Positions 1 to 8,455 of a stretch of DNA of 12,331 nt are shown here, in pieces; the stretch's first letter is position 1; every line of letters begins with the position of its first letter. The DNA is taken from positions 1 through 12,331 of the forward strand of contig NW_014011920.1 in assembly GCF_000611645.1 (NCBI RefSeq). The letters run 5' to 3'. Under the pieces are notes generated by a model. That model had not been told where the DNA came from. It saw nothing but the letters and a program-made list of their open reading frames with translations, and searched no databases. The translations under genes and the position numbers were made by a program. The stretch is from Monoraphidium neglectum. Its lineage: Eukaryota > Chlorophyta > Chlorophyceae > Sphaeropleales > Selenastraceae.

Positions 1-2
1 GC

Positions 3-155
3 GCCGCCGCGCAGGCAGCCGCGGCAGAGGCCGCAGCGCGGCGGCGCGCGGGCGGCAGCGCCGGCAGCGGGCTGGTCGGGGCGCGCGCCGGCTGCCAGGC
101 GAAGCTCGTGCAGCAATGCCACCAGGTCGGCGCCTGGGTGAAACCGTGTGAATGA
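3..155 (+). CDS. 3' end of an unidentified gene (partial, enters from the left)
   Basis: From base 3 one frame stays open for 50 codons and ends in TGA at 153-155. It begins Ala/Arg/Gly-rich and ends with a less biased tail, GCQAKLVQQCHQVGAWVKPCE split here as GCQAKLVQQCH and QVGAWVKPCE. This looks like a terminal coding exon rather than chance GC-rich readthrough, because composition becomes ordinary just before the stop and AT-richer non-coding-like DNA follows. No start or splice acceptor is visible inside the window, so the upstream exon boundary is unknown. A TGTAA poly(A) signal on the same strand lies about 640 bp downstream, at 793-797. No domain is recognised and no function can be proposed. 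The alternative is that the open frame is a by-product of high GC. Confidence 0.4.
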   Translation, partial: AAAQAAAAEAAARRRAGGSAGSGLVGARAGCQAKLVQQCHQVGAWVKPCE

Positions 156-705
156 CACAATGTTGATGACAGGATGAGAGCATATTGCATGTGCGTGATT
201 TGGCGGTGGGGCGTAGGCGGTTGCGGCTACATGGGGAGGAGGACACAGTGTGAAAGACTCTGTGTGAAAGTGAGAGAGCCACGGCTTCCAAGGTACCTGA
301 CTTCGGGATTGCACCAAAATCAGGGCGCAATACAACACATCAAGCTGCCGGCGCATCGGGAAGGTTTGGGGCCTCGTGAGGGACGCGGGGCGTCACTCAC
401 AGCAACTGGGCGCGGGCGCCCACCCCCAACCGCCTGGCGCCTGCAGCAGGGCGCTGCCCTTCTGCATGCCAACTCGCGCGACTCGGCGGCAACCCCAAGC
501 TTTGGGCTCGCCCGCGACGCAGAGCCCCATCGCCTTAGGCAAAGCCACACCACACCCACCACACCCAAACCACCCACCCGTGCGGCGCCGCCGCTGCTCC
601 TGGGGGTATGACTCCAGCGGAAAATTGAGGCCCAGGCCCGGCGTAGGCCCTGACAGTGCCAGCTGTGCCCTGTTGTTGGGATGATGGCAACGATGGGCGC
701 CGAGG

Positions 706-774
706 GGTGTGTGTGTGTTTGTGTGTGTGTGTGCGTGCATGTGCGCGCGTGTGTGAGAGCTATGTGTGTGTGCC
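706..774. repeat. GT-rich microsatellite (imperfect)
   Basis: The run is mostly GT dinucleotides with interruptions by TT, GC and a GAGAGC stretch. Similar alternating purine-pyrimidine DNA continues in pieces to about 925. Alternating GT/GC of this kind can adopt Z-DNA and is unstable in length. It overlaps open frames rich in His and Thr on the minus strand, which are treated as artefacts of the repeat. Confidence 0.85.
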
Positions 775-792
775 CGCGCATGGTATGCATAA

Positions 793-797
793 TGTAA
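793..797 (+). promoter_or_regulatory. TGTAA poly(A) signal candidate (+ strand)
   Basis: TGTAA is the common polyadenylation signal of green algal nuclear genes. This copy is the one found downstream of the partial coding exon ending at 155 and upstream of the convergent gene. The distance of about 640 bp is long, so the assignment to that gene is tentative. Confidence 0.4.
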
Positions 798-823
798 TCC
801 GTGCGATGCAATTGTGGTGTGTG

Positions 824-936
824 TTATAATGTGTGTATTGATATGCGCGTGATGTGGTCGTGTGTGTGTATGTCGGTGTGCGTGTATGGTATGCATGTTT
901 GTGGGCCTGTGTGTGTTTGTTGTTCAGGGTTGTAGT

Positions 937-995
<59 letters not shown>

Positions 996-3376
996 GCGCG
1001 CGCGTGCGTGTGTGGTTTCACAAGTGGATTTGCGTCAATCGTGCTTGGTAGGTAAGTGTGAGCTGCAGTGTCATCCAGGAGGCAGCTGGAATGGCCGCTG
1101 CAGCAGGAAATGGGACAGTCAGAGGGGGCTGGCCGCAGCCAGGCATCAGGGGACAGCAACAGCAGGACCCCTGAGCGGGCAAGTCTGAGCAGCACAGAGC
1201 GCCACGGTCGCGGCGGGCGCAGGAGGCGGCTCGCCCGCCCGTCTCCTTTGCTTGACGCGCACCGCCGCCGCGCATCACCTGTCGTGCGCGCTCGCCGCGG
1301 CGTCCTCTGAAGCGAAGCCCCGGCCGACCACCAGCCGCCGCCGCGTGCGCCCGTCGCCCGCGCCTGCGGCCGCCGCCGCCGCGGCAGCCGCAGACGGGTC
1401 GAGGTCGATGCAGCAGTCCCAGGTGCGGCCTGTGGGGGCCGGCACGACGCCTGCAAAGGCGCTGGCAGGGGCCTGCGGGCGGGGTGGGGTGGAGACGCGA
1501 GGGCAGGACAACGTATGTGTCGGGCGGGGCCTGATGCGCCCTGCCGGCTCAGCCCTCGCAGCATAGCGCCCAGGTAATGCGGCGGCGGTCCTGACTCGAA
1601 CGCCCGCGCTCGCCACGCGCGCGCCGCACCAGTCCGGCCCGCAGCGCCTCGCGCCGCCGCTTCGCCTCCTCGCCGGCCGCCGCCCGTGCGCCCCGCGCCG
1701 CCGCCCGCGCCGCGGCCGCGTCTGCCTCTGCTTGCACCAGGGCTGCCGAGGGGGCGCCGCGGTCTGCCTTCAATTCCTGGAAATACGCATCCAGCTCCTC
1801 ATCTGGTGGTGTACACGATCATAGTTTGGAGTTATTGTTGATTGGTGGGACATCAACAGAGTGATGGCATGTAATTGGTGGCAGCTGAGGTTTTTGGGTG
1901 TTCTTGTGACAAAGATGAGCGGCGTCATCATGATGTGGTGGGACACGCATGGCTCGTGCAAAGCAAGGGGCAGAGGTAAGCCCAAGGCGTAAGGAAACCC
2001 AGAGCATGCACTGCGGCATCCAAAACAGGCGATCCGTAATTCTCGACAGGGCAAGCCCTCGAGCACCGAGGCGGGGCGCCCCCGCCCGCCCGCCGCGGGC
2101 GCCGCGCGGGTCTCAATGTTGCGCGCCGCGCGCGCTTCGCCACGCACCCGTGCGGGGCCGCGCCGCGAGCTCTGCTGTGTAGTGATCCCGTGGGAAGTTC
2201 AACACCAGCGGAGCCTCTGGCCCGTACAGCGCCAGCAGCGCCCTGGGCGCGTGGGCCAATCCGGTGAGCGCGCCGCAGCAACAGGTGGAAGGGTTGGAGT
2301 TTTGCGAGGTTGGAAGTGCACGCATGCAGTGCACGCACGCATACACGCAGGGGCGACAGCCCTCACGCATCACGTACTGCCTCAACATGCAGTCCCCAGT
2401 GACCCACGATTCGATGCCAGTGAAAAGGTGCCTCTGGACACCGCGAGAGCGCACTGTTATGTGCGCACTAGCGCTACCCACTGCGCCCGCCGGCACTGGC
2501 GCTACCCAGCGGGCCCGCGCCCCTGGCCCCCGCAGTCTCAGCAGCCCCCCGCTCTCCCCACCGCCCGCAAGCGCCCGCTCGCCTGTCGTGCGCCCTCGCC
2601 GCCGCCTCCGCCGAGCAATACGTGTTGCCAATCCTCAGGTTGCTGGCCGCCAAGCCCAGGGCCGCCCTCAGCTCGGTCCCCAGGCTCACAAACGCCCTGA
2701 ACAGCGGCTTCTGGTTTGTCTGCCGCTCCACCCCGTAAAAATCCGCTGCCGCCTCGCCGGGCGCGACCCGGTCGCGGTCGTCGCGCCTCGGGGCCAGCTT
2801 CTGAAGGGATAAGGTGGTTTCGGGATGACGAGATTTCGAGAGCCCCTCCCTCTGTCACTAATCTCAGCAATCATAACGCTTGGAAAGTCAAACAGGAACG
2901 AGAGCCCAACGGCATGCAGGCGCGCTCGCAAGCAGCAATTGCAAACGGCAGGGGCGCCGGCCAGCACAGAAGGAGCCTCCGGCCCCGCAGCCGCGCCCGC
3001 CCTCCGCCCGTACCTTGCGCTTCCTATTTGAGAAGCGGACCGCCGGGTACAGCGCTGCGTGCGCGCGCATCTTCACCCATTTCGACGCGTCAGACCGCAG
3101 CACCGCCTCCAACGCCTCCAGCTCCCCCTCCGCCGGCGCCCGCGCCTCCGCCGCGCCCGCGGCCGTCCGCCGCGGCGTGCGCGCGCGGCGCGGCGGCCGA
3201 CCGTCGCTCGGTGCAGGCTCGCCGGGGGACCGCGGGCGCAGCTGGCGGGACTGATGTGAGGGGGCGCCGTCGCTCTGCTGCCCCGCCAGTTTGGTCGTGC
3301 GCTGCCGGCCCGAGGCGTCCTCGGCTGCCCCGCTCAAGCCTTTTGAGGTCTGCAACTCCTGCTGCTGATGCTGCTG

Positions 3377-3417
<41 letters not shown>

Positions 3418-4414
3418 GCCCCTGCTGCTGCTGCTGCTGCTGCTGCTGAGACGATTCTGGGTCAGTTCCATCAACCGCTGCCAGGCCCTCTCCGCCGACC
3501 CCGTCCAGACTCGCTGCCCAGAACCGCGCCGCACGCCCTGTAGACGGCGCCCGCTCGGCCGCCGCCGCCGCGGCGAGCGGCCGCGGCGGCGTGGCTGCGG
3601 CTCGCTCGGCTGCGCCAGGATCGCCCTCTGCTACGGCTGGCAGCGCCGCAGAGCGCGCTCTGCTGCGCTTGCTTCGCGCGCCTGCGCTCGCAGCAGGCGT
3701 CGGCGACAGCGCTGCCGCAACATCCATGGCAGGGCCGGCTTGCGCCGTCCCCTCAGACGCCGCCCGCCTCGCCCCGCTGCGAGTGGCCCGCGCCTGTGGC
3801 AAGGCCGGACCGCCTGCCGTCGCCACCAACGCGGCTGCTGCAGGCGGGACGCCCGCAGTGTGGCGCGCGCGCGCCGCGACGGCGCCGCGGCGTCGGCGGC
3901 CGGGGGGTTCGCTCCATTCGCCGTCGCTGCCGCTGCCGCCGTCGGAGGCGCCGGCACCGCTGCTTTCTGGCCCGCTGCTGTCACTGCCACCGTGCCTGGG
4001 ACTACCATCCTCGAGACCGTCGCAGTTGACCGGGGCCCGCCGCGCTGACGATCCCCCTGGCAGCGCCGCCGTCTCTTCTGCACCTATGCCTTGACGTGTG
4101 GGGCTGCCGCTCTGCCGCTGCCGCTGCTGCCGCTGCGACACAGCAGCCGGCGGCAATGGCGAATGCTGAGCTTGCCATGTGCGCCGGATGCGCTTGGCAG
4201 GCGGCTCTTGCCCGTCTGCTGGTGAGGTGGACGCCTGACGGGCAACAGCAGCTGCGGCAGCGGTGGTCGACGGCGACCTAGAGTCGCCCGCTGCCTGTTG
4301 GCGGGTTCGCCGCTGGCCCCTAGGCAGATGCGGGCCTTCTTTCAAATTCAAAGGGCGTGCTAGTGAATCCTGCCGGGTGTTCAGATCGGCGCGGGCTTTC
4401 TCTGGCGTGTTCAT
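824..4414 (-). CDS. AP2-domain transcription factor, polyQ-rich, two AP2-like domains
   Basis: Putative nuclear DNA-binding protein of the AP2/ERF class. Proposed exons: 4414-3014, 2800-2583, 2242-2148, 1802-1630, 1472-1279 and 1184-824; all phases join, giving 813 aa. Exon 1 (467 aa) is disordered, with a basic NLS-like PPAKRIRR (71-78), an acidic Ser/Gly stretch (about 130-170) and polyQ runs of 9 and 12 near 323-345. AP2 domain 1 spans about 488-558: FYGV, LFRAFVSLG, LRIGNTYCSAEAAARAHDR, then ALLALYGPEAPLVLNFP. The tail NFPRDHYTAEL matches how the first repeat ends in two-AP2 plant proteins. A charged, Ala-rich helical linker follows. Domain 2 is divergent: FAGV, GRTWDCCIDL, a polyAla insert, then GRGFASEDAAASAHDR. 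Intron 2 has a GC donor. The exon 4 donor and all of the last exon are uncertain; the last exon would read through the GA repeat. If exon 4 is not spliced, the protein stops at 1549 with 655 aa and one AP2 domain. No clear TATA box is seen upstream. Confidence 0.65.
942..991. repeat. (CT)25 / (GA)25 microsatellite
   Basis: This is an uninterrupted 50-bp CT dinucleotide tract, followed directly by a GC/GT alternating stretch (994-1014). Read on the minus strand in the frame of the last proposed AP2-gene exon it would encode alternating Arg-Glu. It could therefore be coding, part of that gene's 3' UTR, or intronic. A perfect tract of this length is expected to vary between individuals. Confidence 0.95.
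2243..2582 (-). other. GC-AG intron inside the AP2 domain
   Basis: The exon ends CACGACAG and the intron begins GCGAGC; it ends CGCCCAG before GGCGCTG. Joining gives AHDRALLALYGPEAP, which has the exact spacing of the AP2 helix. The nearest GT donor downstream would insert six residues into the helix. The second AP2-like domain has the same interrupted position and phase (GACAG then GTGATG at 1278), so the intron appears ancestral to both repeats, with T changed to C at this donor. Confidence 0.65.
3381..3448 (-). repeat. Two (CAG)n tracts encoding polyglutamine
   Basis: On the plus strand these read as TGC/CTG repeats: twelve units at 3381-3416 and nine units at 3422-3448, separated by a Gly-Arg pair of codons. 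They encode 12 and 9 Gln in the disordered N-terminal half of the AP2-domain protein. The tracts are pure CAG on the coding strand, a pattern prone to length change. Confidence 0.9.
3584..3787 (-). repeat. AP2-gene segment that is duplicated at 8241-8444
   Basis: Codons 210-277 of the AP2-domain protein, starting ATRSGARRAASEG and ending GAAERAAATPP, align without gaps to a frame at 8444-8241. About 45 of 68 residues are identical by hand count. It lies in the disordered region before the polyQ runs and matches no domain I recognise. Confidence 0.8.
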
Positions 4415-4908
4415 GCGGCGATCACCTCATGGTGGAATAAGCCCACCTCAAAATAATTTGATATGCCCACTATCAGACTCGCATGTCTAATACAGCAGCA
4501 ATGCCGCCGGTGACCACCGCCCTTAGTCATCCGGTGTGGGTGATGTACTGCTACTCATGTGCTGCACCTCATCGCCAGCCATAGACATGCACAGCTGGAG
4601 GTGCTGAGAAGCATAACTCAACTACCTTGGAGTGGTAGTCCGCCACCACCGTCTCACGAGGGGGGTTACAGGCCCAGACATGCAGCTGGTAGGTATACTA
4701 TACGCAGTGCTACAAAACTTGCTGGTCCTCAGACATTCTCTGATTGACTCATGGGGGGTGGTAACCAACCTCGCCACCGCCAAGGCGGAGAAACCCCTCA
4801 GAATACCATATTTGAATGGCAAAGCAGCAAACCATCCCGCAGCATCCGTAAAGCGCACTCAATGGAAACCACCAGCGGCAAGCGCCGCCAAAGACCGCTG
4901 CGCCTCCA
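4415..4908 (-). other. Intergenic: MYND A 3' UTR and AP2 gene upstream region
   Basis: This 494-bp stretch separates two genes on the same strand. Its right half should be the 3' UTR of MYND A, ending near the TGTAA at 4670-4666. Its left part should hold the promoter of the AP2 gene and is less GC-rich, with an AT-rich patch around 4448-4465. No gene or clear TATA box was found. The counterpart of this stretch is missing next to MYND B. Confidence 0.6.
4666..4670 (-). promoter_or_regulatory. TGTAA poly(A) signal of MYND gene A
   Basis: On the minus strand this reads TGTAA, the green-algal poly(A) signal, about 240 nt after the stop codon of MYND A. No TGTAA was seen on the minus strand in the corresponding stretch after the stop of MYND B. 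Confidence 0.6.
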
Positions 4909-7406
4909 TCACTGCCCCCTCTGCACCCTCTCCTGCTGCAGCTGGCCGCACTCTGCCTTGTGCCCGCTACGCCAGGCCGACTTGGCGCAGGCCTCGGAGC
5001 AGTACCTGCGGGAACAGATAGAGGTGTGGCATGCAAGGACCAAATTTGATGGGTTGTGCACCAGGCAAGCAACTGCCCAGCGTCGGTCGCAGCCCCAGCC
5101 CACGCGTGGAAAGGAGTGCAGATCGGGGCCCTCTCCTTCGAGACCCAAGGACTACTCAACCCCACGGACATTGCAGCAAAGGTGCATCCCGCATGGCAGG
5201 GTACATAGCCTTTGCTTTATGCCATCCCACCTGACGGCTCTGCAGCCACTGCACATGCGCAGCTTGAAGCCTTCTCCGGCGCCGCGGCCGCAGACCGCGC
5301 ATATCTTGTCTTGCAGCTGCCCCGCCCGCCGCTGCTGGCGCTCAAGACGCAGCCGCAGGCGTGCCGCCACGCCGGCCGCCCCCGCGTCGCCGCCGCCGGC
5401 CTCGGCCGCCGACAGGGCGCTCAGCAAATCAGGCGCGCTGCGCAGCACAGCTGCGCACGCGTCCTCCCCACCCAGCCTGGTGATGTCATCGAGGGCCCGG
5501 GCTGCGGCCTCCATGGTGCCCACCAGGGAAGCCAGGCCGCCAAGCAGGCCTGGGGTGGAGCACAGCATTGCAGGCGGCAGGGCCGGCGCCAGGGCGGCCA
5601 GCACCTCGGCGGCGGCCGCCTGGGCAGCGGCGGCGGAGGGCGCGAGGGGCCGGCCTCCAACCATGGGGACGGGGCCGGGATCGCCGTCCGAGCAGGAGCG
5701 CAGCGCGCGCACGGCGCCCTCTAAAGCACCAGGGGCTGCCTCAACCGCCCGTGCCACACGCTCCAACGTTCTGGCGCTCGCCGGCTGTGCCTCTGGTTGC
5801 AGCGCGTCATACAAAAGCAGCAACCCCAGCCGCTCTGCCCAGGGATCGCGGCAGGACAGCAGCTCGGCCACGGCGGCGAGCGCCCCTGGCTCGGAATGCA
5901 GCGCGGCTGCCACGGCCTGTGGCGCGTCATCCCGCACGAGGTTGACGACCATGACGGCTGGAATCAAGGAGCGGGGTTGGCTCCGCGCCACCACAACGAG
6001 CCTCGTCAGCCAGCCCCTCGCAGCGGCGACCGCGGCCGCCCCGCGCGCGCCACACTCGTGCACGAGGCAAATTAGGAGGGCCAGGCCGGGCTGTATTTCG
6101 CCGTGCCAAGTGTCGGCGCAGTGCAGGAGCTTGTCGACAGCCCCGGGCACTGCGAGCAGTGCGTCCGCCACCGTGGCAGAAACGCTGGGCACGATCGTCA
6201 GGGGAGGCACATCCTGTTGTTCCCCTAGCAAGTTGATTGGAGGGGATTGCTTTGATGATTGCAGCTGGATAATCATGAGTCAGCGCGGCTTGACCGCCTC
6301 CGGCTTGTACATTTGTATCACAAAGCAGCATTGCCTACGCGCTGACGCGCTCAAATTGCCCAGACCCTGCAGTGTGCACACATGCTCGACTCTGAACCAA
6401 CCGCACCAGGGAGAGCCAGTGAGTGAAGAAGCTGCAAGGCAAGCGTCTCCTCATTTGCGCCACTCGCACGCCTGAACGCCTGCGCCACGGCAACAGGCAG
6501 GCAAGAAGCAGCGCACGCCTCCGTTGCCATGTCAGCAGCTGGCGGCTCAGACTCGGCCGCGGCAGCAGCAGCTGCCGTCGCCACCGCCACGGCTGCCGCG
6601 GCGATGCTGCCGCTCGCCAGCTCGCAGGGGCCGGGGGGCATGCCTGCGACTTGCGCCAGCGCGGTGCCGGGCTCCTGTGCCAGCGATGCGGCCATGGTGA
6701 GCGCGGCCATCCGGACAAAGGGCTCTGTCCCACGAAGCGCGGCGCACACGACGCCGACCACGGCCCTGTCTCTGACAGCGGCGCGCCGCAGCGCGTGATC
6801 TGCTTGCGAGAGGTCTGCGAGCAGCATCAGCATGGACGTGATAGCTGTCTTCTGGTTCATCGCGCATGCCACGCTGAGCTGCGGGTTGCTGGGTTGGCCT
6901 TGCATGACAATCTTGGCAGTGCAATCTGCCTGGGCGGCCACGGCGCGCAGCAGTGCCGCCAGCAGCGCCTCGGCACGCGGGGCAAGAGAGAGAATGGCAG
7001 GGGTCCCCTGTGGCGAAGAAGCGATCGCCTGAAGGGCAAACAGTGCAGCTGAATACTCTTCAGACGGGGCGCCCGCCGCCGCCATGCGTTGCATTAGCGC
7101 CGCCACAACTGGCCTGCACCCGGCGGCCTGGTCCTGCCGCGCGGGGCTGTTTGAGACCAGTTCTGCAAGTGCCTGCAACCAAACTTCAGAGTTGCGCGCA
7201 TCGGTCCTGGAGGCGCGCAGCGCAAGGTCCCGCCACAAGGGAGCTGGCAGCAGCGCTTCTGGCTCCGCGTCGCACGCCTCGCTTACTGCGCTATGCGCAG
7301 CGACGAGACGTGACACTTCATTGTTGTCTATGGCATCGCACAGGGTCTCGAGGGCCTGCTCTAACGACGTCGAGGACGTTGCGCGTGATCTGGAGTTTAC
7401 CGCCAT
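4909..7406 (-). CDS. MYND-type zinc finger protein with helical-repeat body, copy A
   Basis: Three exons, 7406-6407, 6224-5231 and 5005-4909, give 696 aa. Intron 1 (6406-6225) is phase 1 (CCTG|GTGCGG ... GCTAG|GG). Intron 2 (5230-5006) is phase 2 (GTCAG|GTGGGA ... CCGCAG|G). The start MAVNSRSR was chosen because it is shared with copy B. Residues 1-640 are Ala/Leu-rich amphipathic helices resembling ARM/HEAT repeats, with a polyAla run near 285-300. The C-terminus is a complete MYND finger: C642, C645, C658, C661, C667, C671, H680 and C684, with the typical YCSEAC and HKAEC. MYND fingers bind zinc and usually mediate protein-protein contacts, often in transcriptional regulators; the partner here is unknown. 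Intron 2 splits the finger between its fourth and fifth ligands. There is no SET domain, so a SMYD-type methyltransferase is unlikely. A TATA-like TATAAG lies 44 bp upstream and a TGTAA about 240 nt downstream. Confidence 0.85.
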
Positions 7407-8180
7407 TTGATGCAAGACAGACGCGGCTGGGGTTGTGTGTGTTACTTATACGGTGTGGTGAACGGCACAGCCCGAGGCGTGCCAGCCACTGTTGCTGGGC
7501 GGCTTGTCGTCGCCGGACTGTTGTTCACACCTCGGCGATATGCGGAGCCGTCAGGCAGTGGTCTAGCAGTGACAAGCACAGATCCCCAGTGAATTTTCAA
7601 ATGGTGACATGCACAGCTCTTGCCAAATATCACTTGAGGCCGATCGTTTTGATTAGAGCAATGACGCCACCACGCCAGGACCTGGACCTGTTGATTAGTG
7701 TGAGGTGACTCATTCATTGACCGCCGCTTGCTGTTTAGGAGCATACGTTGCGATATTATTATTAAACGTTATTATATTGGCGGGTATAAGGCTTTGTCAC
7801 CAAGGGCAGAGCAGAAACACATGGTAAGCCTGTCTGCATTCAAAACCCCCATGCAAATTGAGTCCATTGCAGCAACGTCGGCTGATGACCGACTACCCCC
7901 GCCGAGGATTGCCGAAGGACATCGCATTATGTGAAACAGGCTGCATGCAGTCCTTCTCGCCTCGCCTCAACACAACTCAGGCCTTCATGCATCCCTTGCT
8001 CCCGTTTATGTTGTTACCAGCAGAGTATGGAAAGCGCCTCCAATGTGCAAATCTCCAGTCTTGGTGCCGCCCCCAGGTGCTGCCTGCAGGCATGTGCCGC
8101 TTGTTCAGCAGGTGCCGTGTCTGCAAGAAATTCACAAAGGCTGCTGGCAGTCCACGCAGGTGCAGGCCTGTTTAGGAGCG
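7407..8180 (-). other. Upstream region of MYND gene A (no gene)
   Basis: This stretch is clearly less GC-rich than the genes. It resembles 10929-11618 upstream of copy B in blocks: next to the ATG, around 7660-7745, and around 8030-8178. Indels between the copies shift every frame, so short open frames here are not conserved and no gene is called. A short AT-rich insertion (about 7750-7790) is present here but not in copy B. Confidence 0.6.
7445..7450 (-). promoter_or_regulatory. TATA-like element of MYND gene A
   Basis: On the minus strand this reads CCGTATAAG, 44 bp before the ATG. The same sequence sits 45 bp before the ATG of copy B. If it acts as a TATA box, the 5' UTR would be only about 10-20 nt. 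Conservation may only reflect the duplication. Confidence 0.4.
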
Positions 8181-8240
8181 CTGCCCCGCCACAGGCGGCG
8201 CGCCCGGCACAGGCCGCCCACGTGACGGCCGCCGCCGTTG

Positions 8241-8444
8241 CGGCGGTGCGGCTGCCGCTCTCTCAGCTGCGCCAGGGCCGCCGGCGGCTGCAGCTTGCGG
8301 CGCGGCTGTGCACATCCTGCTGCGCGTGCTGCGTGCGCTTGCGCTGACTGTAGGTCTCAACAGCAGCGCCGCCGTCACATCCAGGGCAGGGCCGATCGGG
8401 GCCATCCCCTCAGACGCCGCCCCCCTCGCCCAACTGCGGGTGGC
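8241..8444 (-). pseudogene. Fragment of the AP2-domain gene (coding piece, no AP2 domain)
   Basis: A 68-codon open stretch, from ATRSWARGAASEG to GAAERAAAAPP, aligns without gaps to codons 210-277 of the AP2-domain protein at 3787-3584. No start codon, splice sites or AP2 domain accompany it, so it is a fragment and not a gene. It is on the same strand as its source. It begins 12 bp after the MYND B stop codon, so it probably lies in that gene's 3' UTR. It still has no stop or frameshift, which could mean it is young or simply that GC-rich DNA rarely has stops. Confidence 0.75.
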
Positions 8445-8455
8445 CCGCTCCTCTG

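Larger units (their letters stand above)
156..823 (+). other. Probable 3' UTR and intergenic DNA between convergent genes
   Basis: No convincing gene was found here. The stretch lies between the stop of the left partial gene (+) and the possible 3' end of the AP2-domain gene (-), so the genes converge on it. Bases 380-600 are GC-rich with short open frames on both strands, none with splice or codon evidence. From about 700 the sequence becomes GT-rich and low-complexity. A long 3' UTR ending near the TGTAA at 793-797 would account for it, which is an inference. Confidence 0.4.
4905..8180. repeat. Tandem repeat unit, copy A (MYND gene plus upstream DNA)
   Basis: Direct repeat of 8452-11618, covering three exons, two introns and about 0.7 kb upstream. 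On the low side, similarity stops within a few bases of the stop codon (about 4905 versus 8452). On the high side it fades after a shared stretch at about 8150-8178 (compare 11585-11618). Coding parts are most alike; upstream DNA is a mosaic of conserved and diverged blocks. Confidence 0.85.

Noticed and set aside
1549..1773. End of the AP2 gene at the in-frame TGA at 1549
   Set aside because: Not excluded, but the AP2-like exon just downstream with a matching intron position makes splicing out of this exon more likely. Kept as the alternative model.
2716..3543. Plus-strand frame with polyAla
   Set aside because: The polyAla is the CAG tract of the AP2 gene read in another frame on the opposite strand; no splice or domain support.
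4751..6475. Long plus-strand open frame (574 aa), Ser/Ala/Arg-rich
   Set aside because: It is antisense to MYND A exons 2 and 3 and to intron 1. The minus-strand frame has zinc ligands, introns and a paralogue; this frame has only GC-driven openness.
7858..8175. Plus-strand Cys-rich open frame, with a similar one at 11295-11657
   Set aside because: Both lie in duplicated upstream DNA, but indels put the similar parts in different frames for much of their length, so protein-level conservation is not convincing.
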